Source: Acidithiobacillus concretivorus (GTDB lineage: Bacteria; Pseudomonadota; Gammaproteobacteria; Acidithiobacillales; Acidithiobacillaceae). From it: a stretch of 48,800 nucleotides of DNA. This document shows positions 40,001-47,806 of the stretch, in pieces. Where the stretch lies: assembly GCF_018853445.1 (NCBI RefSeq), contig NZ_JABELD010000051.1:1-48800 (forward strand), written 5' to 3'. The notes beneath the pieces are model-generated. The model had not been told where the DNA came from, made no database searches, and worked only from the letters and a program-made list of their open reading frames with translations. Position 1 is the first letter of the stretch; each line of letters begins with the position of its first letter. Position numbers and translations under genes: made by a program.

Positions 40001-40070
40001 GCCGGGGCAGATTGACCACCCCAATGGGGATGTAAATGCTGATTTGGCTCCACAACCGGTAGAAGAATAG
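37068..40070 (+). CDS. traN: F-type mating-pair stabilisation protein TraN with inserted lectin-like module
   Basis: The protein has 1000 residues. ATG 37068 shares a base with the traU stop. A signal or anchor lies at ~12-32 (SAFIAAMIGIGIYYESTATA). The C-terminal TraN signature is clear: CQNLGTYCSEKFMGFCLEHK, then DIFCCYESPLDRIIASQIKI and PDCNGFTPQQLADVDWSDVS. Residues ~425-565 are a beta-sandwich insert (AKWIYGTTGG, NATLYFAADDQGVVDINGTQ, LAPGPDEILFYITND, NPSAGILSI) shared with the proteins at 30312 and 42193. TraN sits in the outer membrane, and its external loop contacts recipient receptors in F-like plasmids. The insert may change receptor choice (inference). F TraN is ~600 residues. Confidence 0.88.
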   Translation: MGFFCWMAHPTRRRPIASAFIAAMIGIGIYYESTATAMAGQFVSQAQGGVNFGNSLLLGGQDDAATGVGSKEMQGFAGSNPTPGESGASSYYLPDNVGLTQGNAINQADSANAALMSDPTCPNGWPGPLNSFDSAGLGAVTHVQTVCQTALNAESASIEEAESSGSSPLYTDALESIHNFGTSLADVHSAGNALLTTCAPDINNQYQYAPACNLLSRSGVPSLNSLGDTWAGTLNNVADECSALPTSITSPTVAGTLVEKLAPMTLSVDGLIGKTIQTGAVGDNGSMTLPGYYANMTTASQQYQEIYGQCNEAQSYLENISTYPGGMNSYTTDPMLNNFLANPANQGMINKMMPFIESNPSVFSQYYQNVACTNNNLDIANGGSSSTSVSTTSTSAPSIQSNPVACDEPLSTYTSTGWINGADWPDPNAKWIYGTTGGCGGGVPNGQTDMMEGTYSNTTGATINATLYFAADDQGVVDINGTQVASYDDQGESGSVAYPSTGGVVSVPVTLAPGPDEILFYITNDDGGPTAAANPSAGILSIIGDVNATNQVLIDTNSNWLYTPTNGSSSSGTVTVNPGQTVTGTNPNTHAQSILCNSPIQCMGTQCHALFGNQDLHFSEALTALSALQQMEQNMQCATGTSVSAGNCQPIIFQGTASYCRTWPFGGVFTNNCCKEGLEAGANGPNIGQYLEAGMDAWSIANNSQFDAMVFGSKAISPDGFLFGKGSWAESAYNQFDTWAGDAWSDVTVPFKGAAEAVENAFGAGGASAGAQLGGDVAKVAHGAASASGAASKGLLSGVEDEVKGWLKSMLKHVLNHIVGHTITRKIMGFIGSKMFGEAFGDIMLAYEVFQIIQMITMIMTSCKKEEFQLGEGRKEHECQNLGTYCSEKFMGFCLEHKDIFCCYESPLDRIIASQIKIGQPNVAGGYGTPKHPDCNGFTPQQLADVDWSDVSLSAWTAMLQKAGLVAGSNAAGSAKYTPGQIDHPNGDVNADLAPQPVEE

Positions 40071-40079
40071 GAGATAACT

Positions 40080-41081
40080 ATGCAGAAAGAAAACTGGAAA
40101 ATTGTATTACGCGCTGGCGTGTTATTGGGCTGTGTAAGTTTGTTGGCCGGATGTTCTGTAAGAAGTATGAATTTAAGCGATGGGCCAACACATAATCGGC
40201 CAAAGGCAGGTTTGAAATCTGTCGAGCTGGCTGCGCTGTTCAAAAAAGACGATGCGAATGTAAATGGAACATCAGACAACAAGCAGGCCACACAATACAA
40301 CCTGGAATATGTTGGTCCCTGCGCGATTGTCGCCCATGAAGTCTTTACGCATGAATCTCCGACATCCATTGCGGAAAAGAAAGAAATTTCCGGTAACGGA
40401 TTAGGCGGCGAGGCGATGACCGCTTTTGGTCCTGGGGTCGCTGTTCCCGTCCTAGGGCTGTTGTTCCAGGCTGCTTCCCGGACGCCTCACGCCAATCCCG
40501 TGGTCGTCGGGTACGAGCATTTACGCCAGGAGTTCCAACACGGAAAAATCTTCTGGGTCGCTCGTTACGTCCCCGATGGGCATAACGTCGATAATCGCAT
40601 CGACAATCTGGCGCATAGGGCGATTCTCTGGGCCGGAGATCTGGAACAGGCGGGCTGGGCAAGTGGAACGTCGCCCAAAGCCGGAGATGCGATTTACAGA
40701 ATACATGGCGGGGTTTGGCAAAACTGGGCAGATGCGAATGTTGATTGGGCTTGGGAAGGCTACGACGGTGTTGTTGCTCCGACTATTCCCATCGTGCCCG
40801 CACGCATGGACTGGATCGTGCAGTCCTGGAAGAACGCCAAGAAGGATCCTTTCTATGTGGTGAATCCCCACAAAGCGGCCTATCCCTTCATGGATCTGAC
40901 CAGCATTGAATACCGCATCCAACCCGGATTCAGTATTCCCAAGTGGATTCAGGCGCACGAAGCGGATCTCACTTCTGGCGGCTGGATGGTGATCTATCAC
41001 CAGGGCGATCACGCAATGGTTTGGAAAGACGGCAAAACACAAGCCTATCCAGAACCCAAGGATCTGGTACTCAAAAAATGA
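40080..41081 (+). CDS. Putative outer-membrane lipoprotein of the transfer cluster
   Basis: The protein has 333 residues. The lipoprotein signal VLLGCVSLLAGC has a perfect lipobox (LAGC). The mature protein is tryptophan-rich (VWQNWADANVDWAWEGYDGV) with no motif I can name. A second GxGVAVPVLGLLFQAA stretch is hydrophobic. AGGAG before ATG 40080 supports the start. It lies between traN and the cysteine-repeat protein, with overlapping stop/start codons downstream, so it is part of the tra operon. Function unknown. Confidence 0.65.
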   Translation: MQKENWKIVLRAGVLLGCVSLLAGCSVRSMNLSDGPTHNRPKAGLKSVELAALFKKDDANVNGTSDNKQATQYNLEYVGPCAIVAHEVFTHESPTSIAEKKEISGNGLGGEAMTAFGPGVAVPVLGLLFQAASRTPHANPVVVGYEHLRQEFQHGKIFWVARYVPDGHNVDNRIDNLAHRAILWAGDLEQAGWASGTSPKAGDAIYRIHGGVWQNWADANVDWAWEGYDGVVAPTIPIVPARMDWIVQSWKNAKKDPFYVVNPHKAAYPFMDLTSIEYRIQPGFSIPKWIQAHEADLTSGGWMVIYHQGDHAMVWKDGKTQAYPEPKDLVLKK

Positions 41082-42196
41082 GTAAGCCCGTCGCCCGGAT
41101 TAGATTTATTCGCTTTGCATGGCTTGTCGCCGGAATCCTCTTGGGATTCTCGGTGCAGGCCTGGGCATACTCCGGCGACACCATTCAGGACGATATAGCC
41201 CGTGAGTTTAACGGAGCTACGTCCTACACCATTCCTTTGTCGGCTCCAACCCAGTCGGTACCGACAACCCCTCCCGCGAATAACTGCGAAACCACTTTGC
41301 AGCAGGAAATGGGAACGGGTGAGATTCCTACAGATGAGGCGTGCTATTGTCCGGTCGGGGCCACGCAACCCGTCTGCACGGCACTACCTGAATCGGATTG
41401 CCCGTCTTTGCTGACCGATGAAGAACAGCGATTAGGAACAGATTTACAGTATTACGACTGCACCTGCCCGCCTGGGGCAAACAGCCCGCAATGTACGAGT
41501 TATTACAATCTCTGCGAAGCGGCCCTACCCAGTTATCAGAACAGCACCAATGAATGCTCTTGTTCGCAGACGGCAACCAGTGCGGTGCCTTCCTGCGAGA
41601 GTGATTACGATATTTGTGAAAGTTCAGTCGGTAATTACGACAATTCCACTACATCCTGCTCATGCGGGCAGAACAGCCCTGATCCGCTATGTTGTGAAAA
41701 ATCACCGATCACGGGAAGTATCAGCTATAGTGGATCGGGTAATCCATGGACCATAACAGGAGGATCAAGCTGGTCCTTTACAGATCCGCAGGCGGCAACT
41801 CATGGAGGGGAGTACGCGCAGACGATTCAATACGATCCGGCGAATAACACCTTTTCAGGATCTATAAATATTACAGGGACCGTAGAGGTCGGGAATTATT
41901 GTGGTGGAAATTCAGGTCTGATTGGATCAGGAAATAGTATCGGAGCAATGAATAGTCCACAAAGTTCCTGTGGCACATCGAACAGTAACCAGACTGCAAC
42001 GGGGTCAGCCATCACCCTTGCTTCTGCTCAAGATGGCGGAACCTTCAGTGGCGGGCCTATTACCGTAAACACTATTTATGGCTCTTTTACCTTTTCCGTG
42101 AACTCAGGAAATCCTCGTTGTGTTAATGGTTATTTCAATGGTGGTTATTTAGGTCAGTTGTGCGCGGATAACCAATGCACCCAGGAGCCGGGATGA
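41078..42196 (+). CDS. Secreted cysteine-repeat protein
   Basis: The protein has 372 residues from ATG 41078, overlapping the previous stop (ATGA). A signal peptide (AWLVAGILLGFSVQAWA) precedes about four CxC repeats in residues ~55-210: DEACYCPVGATQPVC, YDCTCPPGANSPQC, NECSCSQTATSAVPSC and TSCSCGQNSPDPLCC, each spaced by a short C-x5-C link. The same repeat occurs in the pilin-adhesin fusion at 30312. The C-terminal ~170 residues form a Gly/Ser/Thr-rich beta region (GSISYSGSGNPWTITGGSSW). It is likely a disulfide-stabilised surface stalk and adhesin-like domain (inference). Confidence 0.65.
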   Translation: MSKPVARIRFIRFAWLVAGILLGFSVQAWAYSGDTIQDDIAREFNGATSYTIPLSAPTQSVPTTPPANNCETTLQQEMGTGEIPTDEACYCPVGATQPVCTALPESDCPSLLTDEEQRLGTDLQYYDCTCPPGANSPQCTSYYNLCEAALPSYQNSTNECSCSQTATSAVPSCESDYDICESSVGNYDNSTTSCSCGQNSPDPLCCEKSPITGSISYSGSGNPWTITGGSSWSFTDPQAATHGGEYAQTIQYDPANNTFSGSINITGTVEVGNYCGGNSGLIGSGNSIGAMNSPQSSCGTSNSNQTATGSAITLASAQDGGTFSGGPITVNTIYGSFTFSVNSGNPRCVNGYFNGGYLGQLCADNQCTQEPG

Positions 42197-43476
42197 GAAC
42201 GCGCCATACCGTACTGCCTATGGCTCTGCTGATAGCGTCAGCAGGCATCATCCTGCCCGCCACGGCTCTGGCCGCATCGGTCTATGGTATTACCGGCGAT
42301 GACCTGCAGATGAATACATTGGGCAGTCAGTACATTCACTCCCGGCATACGGGACTCATGCCATATTGGGGGCCGTGTTACCGGTGTACGACCCAGATTG
42401 AATCGGAGCCAACCTGCACGCCGGGGACACAGAATCATGTTCTCGCCCAATGGACCAATACGGGTAACAGCTCTTGTGGCGGCTATGAAAGTGATTCCTT
42501 CGAGGCTTACACCCAATGCACGACCAGCGGCATTGTTCAGATCGTCTTGCAGAATAATTCCTATGATCCAGATGCCAGCGTTGGCCAGAAAAACTATGGC
42601 GCAACGGTACCTATCGCTGTTCCGCAAGGAGGTAACTACGGGCAAAATCTGAACATGAGCAGCGTGTTCGGAGGCGGAAACAGTTGCTCCCAGAACTTCG
42701 ACTGGTACCCCACTTATGGCATTACGGGTGAGGATGTTAATGGCACATTCAATGGTTCAGTGACCTTTGGTAACTACCTGTCCCCTGGCCAATACGAGCA
42801 AAGTCCTACTTTCCCGGTTGTTTTTCAAAACTACAAGCTGGTATCGGTGCGAACCTGCCAGCAGTACGCACCGACATCCACGGAATGCAAAACACCACCG
42901 CCAGCCAGCCAGACCAATCAGCCGACGTATGCCTGGGCTTGTGATACATCGGAAAACGGCTGGCAGCCGGGATCCGTCTGCACCAATTCAGCCATCCAAA
43001 GCAGTGGGGCAGAATGGATCTTCGGATCCAACACCGGCATATCGGGTACAGCGCAATCGGGGTACGCCGTGATGCAGGCACAATATGACAATCCCACGTC
43101 CAGTACGATGCCAGCGACACTTAATTTTGCAGCGGACAACTTTGGCTGGGTCTGGATCAATGGCGAACAGGTGGGTTATACGGCCACTTACACCGCATTG
43201 ACGACAGAGGCCATCTCTCTTCCACCGGGAGAGGATACGGTAGATTTCATGGTGATGAATGAGCCGAGTTCTCCAGCCAGTGACCCCAACGAATTTGAAA
43301 ATCCTGCAGCGGGTATTCTGTCCATAACCAATAGTGCCGGACAGACCATTCTTTCGACGAACGATACAGACTGGACAGAGATAGATAATCCACCGACGAA
43401 TCCCGATCCCACTCCCCAAAGCCTGCTACCGGCAGGCTATACCCCGCAGAATTGTGCGGCTGGAGGGTGTGGATGA
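42193..43476 (+). CDS. Secreted protein with the shared lectin-like module
   Basis: The protein has 427 residues from ATG 42193. A signal peptide (LLIASAGIILPATALAA) is followed by a cysteine-containing beta-rich region (CYRCTTQIESEPTC; NSSCGGYESDSF) and, at ~272-400, the module shared with TraN and the protein at 30312: AEWIFGSNTG, YDNPTSSTMPATLNFAADNF, WINGEQVG, LPPGEDTVDF, ENPAAGILSI. The C-terminus has a Pro-rich linker and ends CAAGGCG, similar to the CYTQSCAATP tail of the pilin fusion. Probably a surface-exposed recognition protein. Coupled to both neighbours by overlapping codons. Confidence 0.65.
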   Translation: MRTRHTVLPMALLIASAGIILPATALAASVYGITGDDLQMNTLGSQYIHSRHTGLMPYWGPCYRCTTQIESEPTCTPGTQNHVLAQWTNTGNSSCGGYESDSFEAYTQCTTSGIVQIVLQNNSYDPDASVGQKNYGATVPIAVPQGGNYGQNLNMSSVFGGGNSCSQNFDWYPTYGITGEDVNGTFNGSVTFGNYLSPGQYEQSPTFPVVFQNYKLVSVRTCQQYAPTSTECKTPPPASQTNQPTYAWACDTSENGWQPGSVCTNSAIQSSGAEWIFGSNTGISGTAQSGYAVMQAQYDNPTSSTMPATLNFAADNFGWVWINGEQVGYTATYTALTTEAISLPPGEDTVDFMVMNEPSSPASDPNEFENPAAGILSITNSAGQTILSTNDTDWTEIDNPPTNPDPTPQSLLPAGYTPQNCAAGGCG

Positions 43477-44351
43477 ATACACGGAACCTTGCGGGCAGTG
43501 CTACCAGCCTGGGGAGTACCCTGGCAGCCGTATTCTCCGCCAGCGCCGGAGCTTGCGCGGGTGGCGTGTGCCTGGCCGGTGCCCAGGCGGGGATCTCGGC
43601 ATTTTCTGCATCGTCCACAAGTTTTGCAGCCATGGCCGCCGCCAGTAGCGCAGCAGAGGGGGTTTCTGCATCCGGAGTGGATACGGTTTTCCCCTGGTGG
43701 ATGAAGCTCGCTATTGTCGCCCTCATGCTCTCGACGATATACACCACGGCCATTTTATTCAGTCATCGGAAATGGGCAGTATTCGCTGCATTGGGCGGTG
43801 TGTTCGCGGTTATTGCCGAGCTACATTGGTTGCCGGTAGGCAAGCGTGGCGAGCTGTTGGCCATTGCTATCGGTGTGACGCCGTTGGTTTTGGGGCCGTT
43901 ATTGCTTCGCTGGGAAAGATTTTTCTCCCGTGACCGTATCCAGAATGGAATCCGCATAGCTTCTGGTATCCTCGCCGGAATCGCTTTTATCTGGGTGTTT
44001 TACCTGCAAATCTCCCAAGGTTGGGAACCTTGTGCTTTGTGCTGGATTGAGCGTATCGCTTTGGCCGGCGTGATCTATGCCGCTTTTGCCGGGCGTCCAG
44101 ATGTTGCATTCGTATCCAGCATTCTCGGCATCGGCGCGGTCTTTCTGCAGCTCGCCGAGATCCACCATGCCGCACATGCCCTCACCGGGTTTTGTAGTCT
44201 ATTTTCACACACATCCTGCGCGGTCGCCGGATCTCAAAGCCTTGGACCTTGGCCGATAGCCCTCGATGCGGGTGTGCTCTTTGCCGTGCTGCTCATGCTC
44301 TCCATGGCGGCCTGGCCACAGCGCCATGAAAAATCCGGGAGGGAAGGTTGA
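43473..44351 (+). CDS. DsbB-like membrane thiol oxidase
   Basis: The protein has 292 residues. The last ~170 residues match DsbB: YLQISQGWEPCALCWIERIA with CALC at 187-190 in the first periplasmic loop, and GFCSLFSHTSC in the second loop, among four transmembrane helices. DsbB oxidises DsbA and passes electrons to quinone. A ~120-residue N-terminal extension contains a Gly/Ala/Cys-rich segment and two more hydrophobic segments (LAIVALMLSTIYTTAILF). ATG 43473 overlaps the previous stop. With the DsbA-like and DsbG-like genes it completes an element-borne disulfide system. Confidence 0.82.
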   Translation: MNTRNLAGSATSLGSTLAAVFSASAGACAGGVCLAGAQAGISAFSASSTSFAAMAAASSAAEGVSASGVDTVFPWWMKLAIVALMLSTIYTTAILFSHRKWAVFAALGGVFAVIAELHWLPVGKRGELLAIAIGVTPLVLGPLLLRWERFFSRDRIQNGIRIASGILAGIAFIWVFYLQISQGWEPCALCWIERIALAGVIYAAFAGRPDVAFVSSILGIGAVFLQLAEIHHAAHALTGFCSLFSHTSCAVAGSQSLGPWPIALDAGVLFAVLLMLSMAAWPQRHEKSGREG

Positions 44352-45334
44352 AAGCACTCAAATCCATGCGCCTGCCGCAACCCGCGTTCCAGTTCCAGCC
44401 CCGTGTATGGGCCGGAGACTTTCAACGCGGAATAAAAACGCTACTGACCTGGCCAGAGGTGCAGATAGGTTTAGTCTTGGCTTTCATCACGCTGGTTTTG
44501 CTTCAGGTGACGAAATACACCCTCACCGGGATGCCGATGATGGTCAATCTGTTGGTGCTTATTGCCTACTGTTTTTTGGGATATGCGTCCTATGCCGGAC
44601 AGGTGCCTACACCGGAAAACCGCAGAAGACGGGCCATCGGGATGCAAACGCATCTGGGATTGGGTGCTTTTGTGCTCATTAACGCCTCGCTTGCGGTGAT
44701 GGATTACATCCTGACCGGATCCATTGTTCTGCCAGAGTGGGACAAAACCTTTGCATCCTGGGATCTGGCTCTGGGCTTCCACTGGCTATATTGGTACCAC
44801 GTTGTCCAGGCTACCCCCGATTTGCATCTGCTGCTGAAAACTGTTTACGGACTGCTCGCCATAGAGATTGCCGCGCTGATCGTTGTTTTGCCCTTGAGCG
44901 GTCATGTGCGTGCAGGTCGTTGGTTGGTGCTCTGGTACGCAGCCGTTGCGACAATCTGCATCACCATTGGCCTGCTTATGCCCGCCAGAGGCGCATTTGT
45001 TTTTTACCATCTGCCCGTCATGAAGCACACGGCTTATGTGCCCGTCATGGCGGATCTTCGCAATGGATCATTACAAAACATCAACCTATCGAAACTGCAA
45101 GGGCTTGTAGTATTCCCGTCGTTTCATGCAGCACTCGCCGTGATTTGCGCTGCCGGTGCCTGGTCCTGGAAGTATCTCCGGTATCCACTCCTGATACTGA
45201 ATCTGCTCATCATTCTTTCAGCACCCTCGCAGGGCGGGCACTATGGCGTGGATGTGCTGGCGGGTATCGCCATCGCTCTGGTCACGATCTACTTTGTGCG
45301 GCCACAAAGATCAACGGCGGTGGCTGATGTCTGA
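44348..45334 (+). CDS. PAP2-family membrane phosphatase/transferase (Aur1/Ipt1-like)
   Basis: The protein has 328 residues from TTG 44348 with GGAGGG upstream. Six or so transmembrane helices are visible. The C-terminal half has the PAP2_3 motifs: FPSFHAALAVICAAG (conserved PSxH) and GGHYGVDVLAGIAIALV (GxHYxxDxxAG), whose histidines and aspartate form the active site. These enzymes act on lipid phosphates or phosphatidylinositol-type head groups. A role in conjugation is not known; it may modify envelope lipids or be cargo. It overlaps both neighbours by 4-8 bases. Confidence 0.8.
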   Translation: MKALKSMRLPQPAFQFQPRVWAGDFQRGIKTLLTWPEVQIGLVLAFITLVLLQVTKYTLTGMPMMVNLLVLIAYCFLGYASYAGQVPTPENRRRRAIGMQTHLGLGAFVLINASLAVMDYILTGSIVLPEWDKTFASWDLALGFHWLYWYHVVQATPDLHLLLKTVYGLLAIEIAALIVVLPLSGHVRAGRWLVLWYAAVATICITIGLLMPARGAFVFYHLPVMKHTAYVPVMADLRNGSLQNINLSKLQGLVVFPSFHAALAVICAAGAWSWKYLRYPLLILNLLIILSAPSQGGHYGVDVLAGIAIALVTIYFVRPQRSTAVADV

Positions 45335-45689
45335 AAACATAGAGAAAAACGGTTTACCTGCGATTCCCGCCCTCGATGCCGGACAGGATGCGTGGATACT
45401 GGCCTGGCGAAAAACTTTGGGTGCCTATGCGGTGATGGCGGGTTATTCAGACCATCTGGCCGAACGCTGGGCGCAGGAAATGGCAGAGGTTTATTTGGGA
45501 CCGGCTTGCCATCGCACCGCTGAAAATTTGACCAACATCCGGGCTACCGCGCAACGTCTTGGCCCCATATATCCGGCCCGTGAGGAAATAGAGGAATCAA
45601 ATATGGATACCAAATTCTCTCCCGTAGTCCATGCGGAATCGAAGCAGGATGCAGAAGCGCAGATCGATATGTTTGAGGATTTGCTATGA
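45327..45689 (+). CDS. Hypothetical protein
   Basis: The protein has 120 residues from ATG 45327, overlapping the PAP2 gene by 8 bases. It is helical and soluble, with an acidic C-terminus (AEAQIDMFEDLL). The motif DAWILAWRKTLGAYAVMAGY is amphipathic. No family recognised; it ends in a 4-base overlap (ATGA) with the next gene. Confidence 0.55.
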   Translation: MSENIEKNGLPAIPALDAGQDAWILAWRKTLGAYAVMAGYSDHLAERWAQEMAEVYLGPACHRTAENLTNIRATAQRLGPIYPAREEIEESNMDTKFSPVVHAESKQDAEAQIDMFEDLL

Positions 45690-46183
45690 GAAATTCACGG
45701 AACCAAAAAATAGACGCCTATACGGACGCAGCAGTGCGCGTGGCGCAAATACGAATCCATGCCAGCATCGCAGGCGTTTCTCCGGATAATTATCTGGATT
45801 CCATGTGTGATGATTCTTTACAGGTCATAGAGCGACTTGCTCGCTATTACTGGAGGCGGGACATGGCCAAAGAACTCAATATGCCGGAGAGGTTGGCAAC
45901 CGCCTTTGAAAACCGGCGTCGGGTAATCGCCGCCCCGGAAAAACTCATTCGGGAGATCGAAAGCCATGTAGGTTCTTGTGGGCAGCATTACGAGATCTGG
46001 CATCCGCGCATGATGAAAGCGGTAGAGCGTTGCATTGCTTTCTATGATCTGGACGAACCCATGTGCGCCGCACTTTGGAGACACTTAGATTATCCCGCGA
46101 CCGGCCCGACAGAACGGGACTGGCAAGCCGCATCCGATATGGAATCGGATACCTGGGAAGAAATTAGAGAGGCTTCGATATGA
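45686..46183 (+). CDS. Hypothetical protein
   Basis: The protein has 165 residues, soluble and helical, with no recognised family. It contains a Trp/Arg-rich helix (RLARYYWRRDMAKELNMPER) and a short His/Cys group (SCGQHYEIWH). It is coupled by 4-base overlaps to the genes on both sides, so it is part of the same operon. Confidence 0.55.
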   Translation: MRNSRNQKIDAYTDAAVRVAQIRIHASIAGVSPDNYLDSMCDDSLQVIERLARYYWRRDMAKELNMPERLATAFENRRRVIAAPEKLIREIESHVGSCGQHYEIWHPRMMKAVERCIAFYDLDEPMCAALWRHLDYPATGPTERDWQAASDMESDTWEEIREASI

Positions 46184-46713
46184 GACTGATTAGCCTGGAT
46201 CTCGATGTAAGTATCGTTATTTTCTGGCGTTATTTCTGGCGTATGTCGCTGTTCACTATTTTGGGCCTGGTGGTTTCCAATGAAGCCACAAAAGGCTGGA
46301 TCAGTCTGCATCACTACGATCCGGCTCAGGCGCTCATGGCGGCGCGGATATTCACGCTGATCTTTCTGTTCATTCTGCTGCTCTACGGCATCGGTATCTG
46401 GGCAGGACACCTGATCACCAAACCCATTAAAATCCGTAAGGAAAATATCCGCATCGAGATCGTTCAGAAAGACGGGCAGCCACTATCCATCTGGCGCAGA
46501 GCATTTTCGTGCTGGTGGGGCTTCAACTGGCGCAATAGCTTGTTGTTTGTCCTGTTGGTGATGTTGCTGTCCACTTTGCCGGTGAACCCCATGGCGATGG
46601 GCGTTGTATATCTGCCCATGATGTTCATCATTGGGATTTTCTCGATGTGGTGGTGGATCTTTCATCCCATCGGAACGGTTCATCTCGTTTTGCACAAGGA
46701 GAAAACGTCTTGA
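46180..46713 (+). CDS. Hypothetical membrane protein
   Basis: The protein has 177 residues with four or so hydrophobic segments: around FRYFWRMSLFTILGLVV-like start, ARIFTLIFLFILLLYGIGIW, LLFVLLVMLLSTLPV and MMFIIGIFSMWWWIF. A short cytosolic loop is basic. AGAGG precedes ATG 46180. No family recognised; a transfer-associated membrane protein by position. Confidence 0.55.
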   Translation: MRLISLDLDVSIVIFWRYFWRMSLFTILGLVVSNEATKGWISLHHYDPAQALMAARIFTLIFLFILLLYGIGIWAGHLITKPIKIRKENIRIEIVQKDGQPLSIWRRAFSCWWGFNWRNSLLFVLLVMLLSTLPVNPMAMGVVYLPMMFIIGIFSMWWWIFHPIGTVHLVLHKEKTS

Positions 46714-47036
46714 CGACCTTGAAATCCGTGAGGGATTCCATCATTCGGCAGGTGCTCTACAGTGTGGCGGCTTCTGTGCTGGTCTGGCTTCTGGCCTGTG
46801 CCATCGTGATTTATCGAGATCACTTCATGGGCTTTCATCCGGCACATATCGCCTGGTTAGCGGCGCAACCAGATTCCTGGTCAGTAACCATGCACCACGC
46901 CTTGCATGTCGCCGGTATCTGGGCCGTGATTGCGCTGGGTGCGGGGCTGGCATTGATTCTGGTGGCTAACCTGATCAGCGGGATCATCGCGTTGTTGGGA
47001 ATAGCCATAGCCAAAAATAGCAGAGGAGGCGTCTGA
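46710..47036 (+). CDS. Hypothetical two-pass membrane protein
   Basis: The protein has 108 residues from TTG 46710, which has AAGGAG upstream and overlaps the previous stop. Two transmembrane helices (LYSVAASVLVWLLACAIVIY; IWAVIALGAGLALILVANLI) flank a periplasmic loop rich in His and Trp. No family recognised. It is coupled to the next gene through TGATG. Confidence 0.55.
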   Translation: MTTLKSVRDSIIRQVLYSVAASVLVWLLACAIVIYRDHFMGFHPAHIAWLAAQPDSWSVTMHHALHVAGIWAVIALGAGLALILVANLISGIIALLGIAIAKNSRGGV

Positions 47037-47806
47037 TGGCGTCAGTACATACTCTTGCTCCGAACCTGAATCCGGAAGGGCGCACAAAAGAAGTACAACT
47101 GGCGGCTATGGACTGGATTTATCGCTTCGGCAGTACAACGCGGGCATTTTTGCTGAATGATCTGTTTTCTCCAGAGGAATCGCAAGGTCTGGACCGGACG
47201 CTTTTCACTCAGGGATGGGTCAGGAGCCTGCCTTGTGGAATCCGTGAAGGAAAAAACAAGCCGGAGGCCGTCCTGGTGCTTACCGAAAAGGGGCTGGAGA
47301 AGGTTGTGGATCGCTACGCGCAGCCATTCCCGTATCCTGAGTTGAATTGGGAAGAATGCAGAGATCCGCGTGTCAACGAGCGAATATGGACACAAAAGCT
47401 GACCGCAGCCAATTACCATTCTGGAGGCATCGCCCAATTCTGGACCCGTCGAATGTTTCCGGAGGATGGTTATCCCTACCCGGAAATGGAATGGGCCATG
47501 CGGGATGGCAGAATCCTCGCCATCAACGTGGACAACGGAGACTGCTTTGCGGCAAGACACAAAAACTGTGTTGGCCTCTGCGAGCGGGAAAGGCTCGAAC
47601 GTCGCTATGATCGAGAGGTGCTGATAGCGGATCAATATGAAATCATTGACGACTACCATAAACGTCTGAAGCCGGGGGATTTGTTGCCTGTTTGGGAGAA
47701 TGACCCCAAAGATTTTGTCCCTGTGGAGCATATATCGGTGCCGGACCTGCATCACCGCTTGGTTGTTTTTCTGTCGGACCCTTGGGGGGAGGTGCTCGTG
47801 TCGTGA
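47036..47806 (+). CDS. Hypothetical protein with winged-helix-like N-terminus (replication-relaxation-like?)
   Basis: The protein has 256 residues. The N-terminal ~75 residues (MDWIYRFGSTTRAFLLNDLF, then TLFTQGWVRSLP and AVLVLTEKGLEKVV) have the strand-helix-turn-helix-wing rhythm of winged-helix domains, similar to Replic_Relax proteins of mobile elements. The C-terminal part (IWTQKLTAANYHSGGIAQFW, then WAMRDGRILAINVD) could be a small nuclease-like or effector domain, but no catalytic motif is clear. ATG 47036 shares a base with the upstream stop. Confidence 0.5.
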   Translation: MASVHTLAPNLNPEGRTKEVQLAAMDWIYRFGSTTRAFLLNDLFSPEESQGLDRTLFTQGWVRSLPCGIREGKNKPEAVLVLTEKGLEKVVDRYAQPFPYPELNWEECRDPRVNERIWTQKLTAANYHSGGIAQFWTRRMFPEDGYPYPEMEWAMRDGRILAINVDNGDCFAARHKNCVGLCERERLERRYDREVLIADQYEIIDDYHKRLKPGDLLPVWENDPKDFVPVEHISVPDLHHRLVVFLSDPWGEVLVS

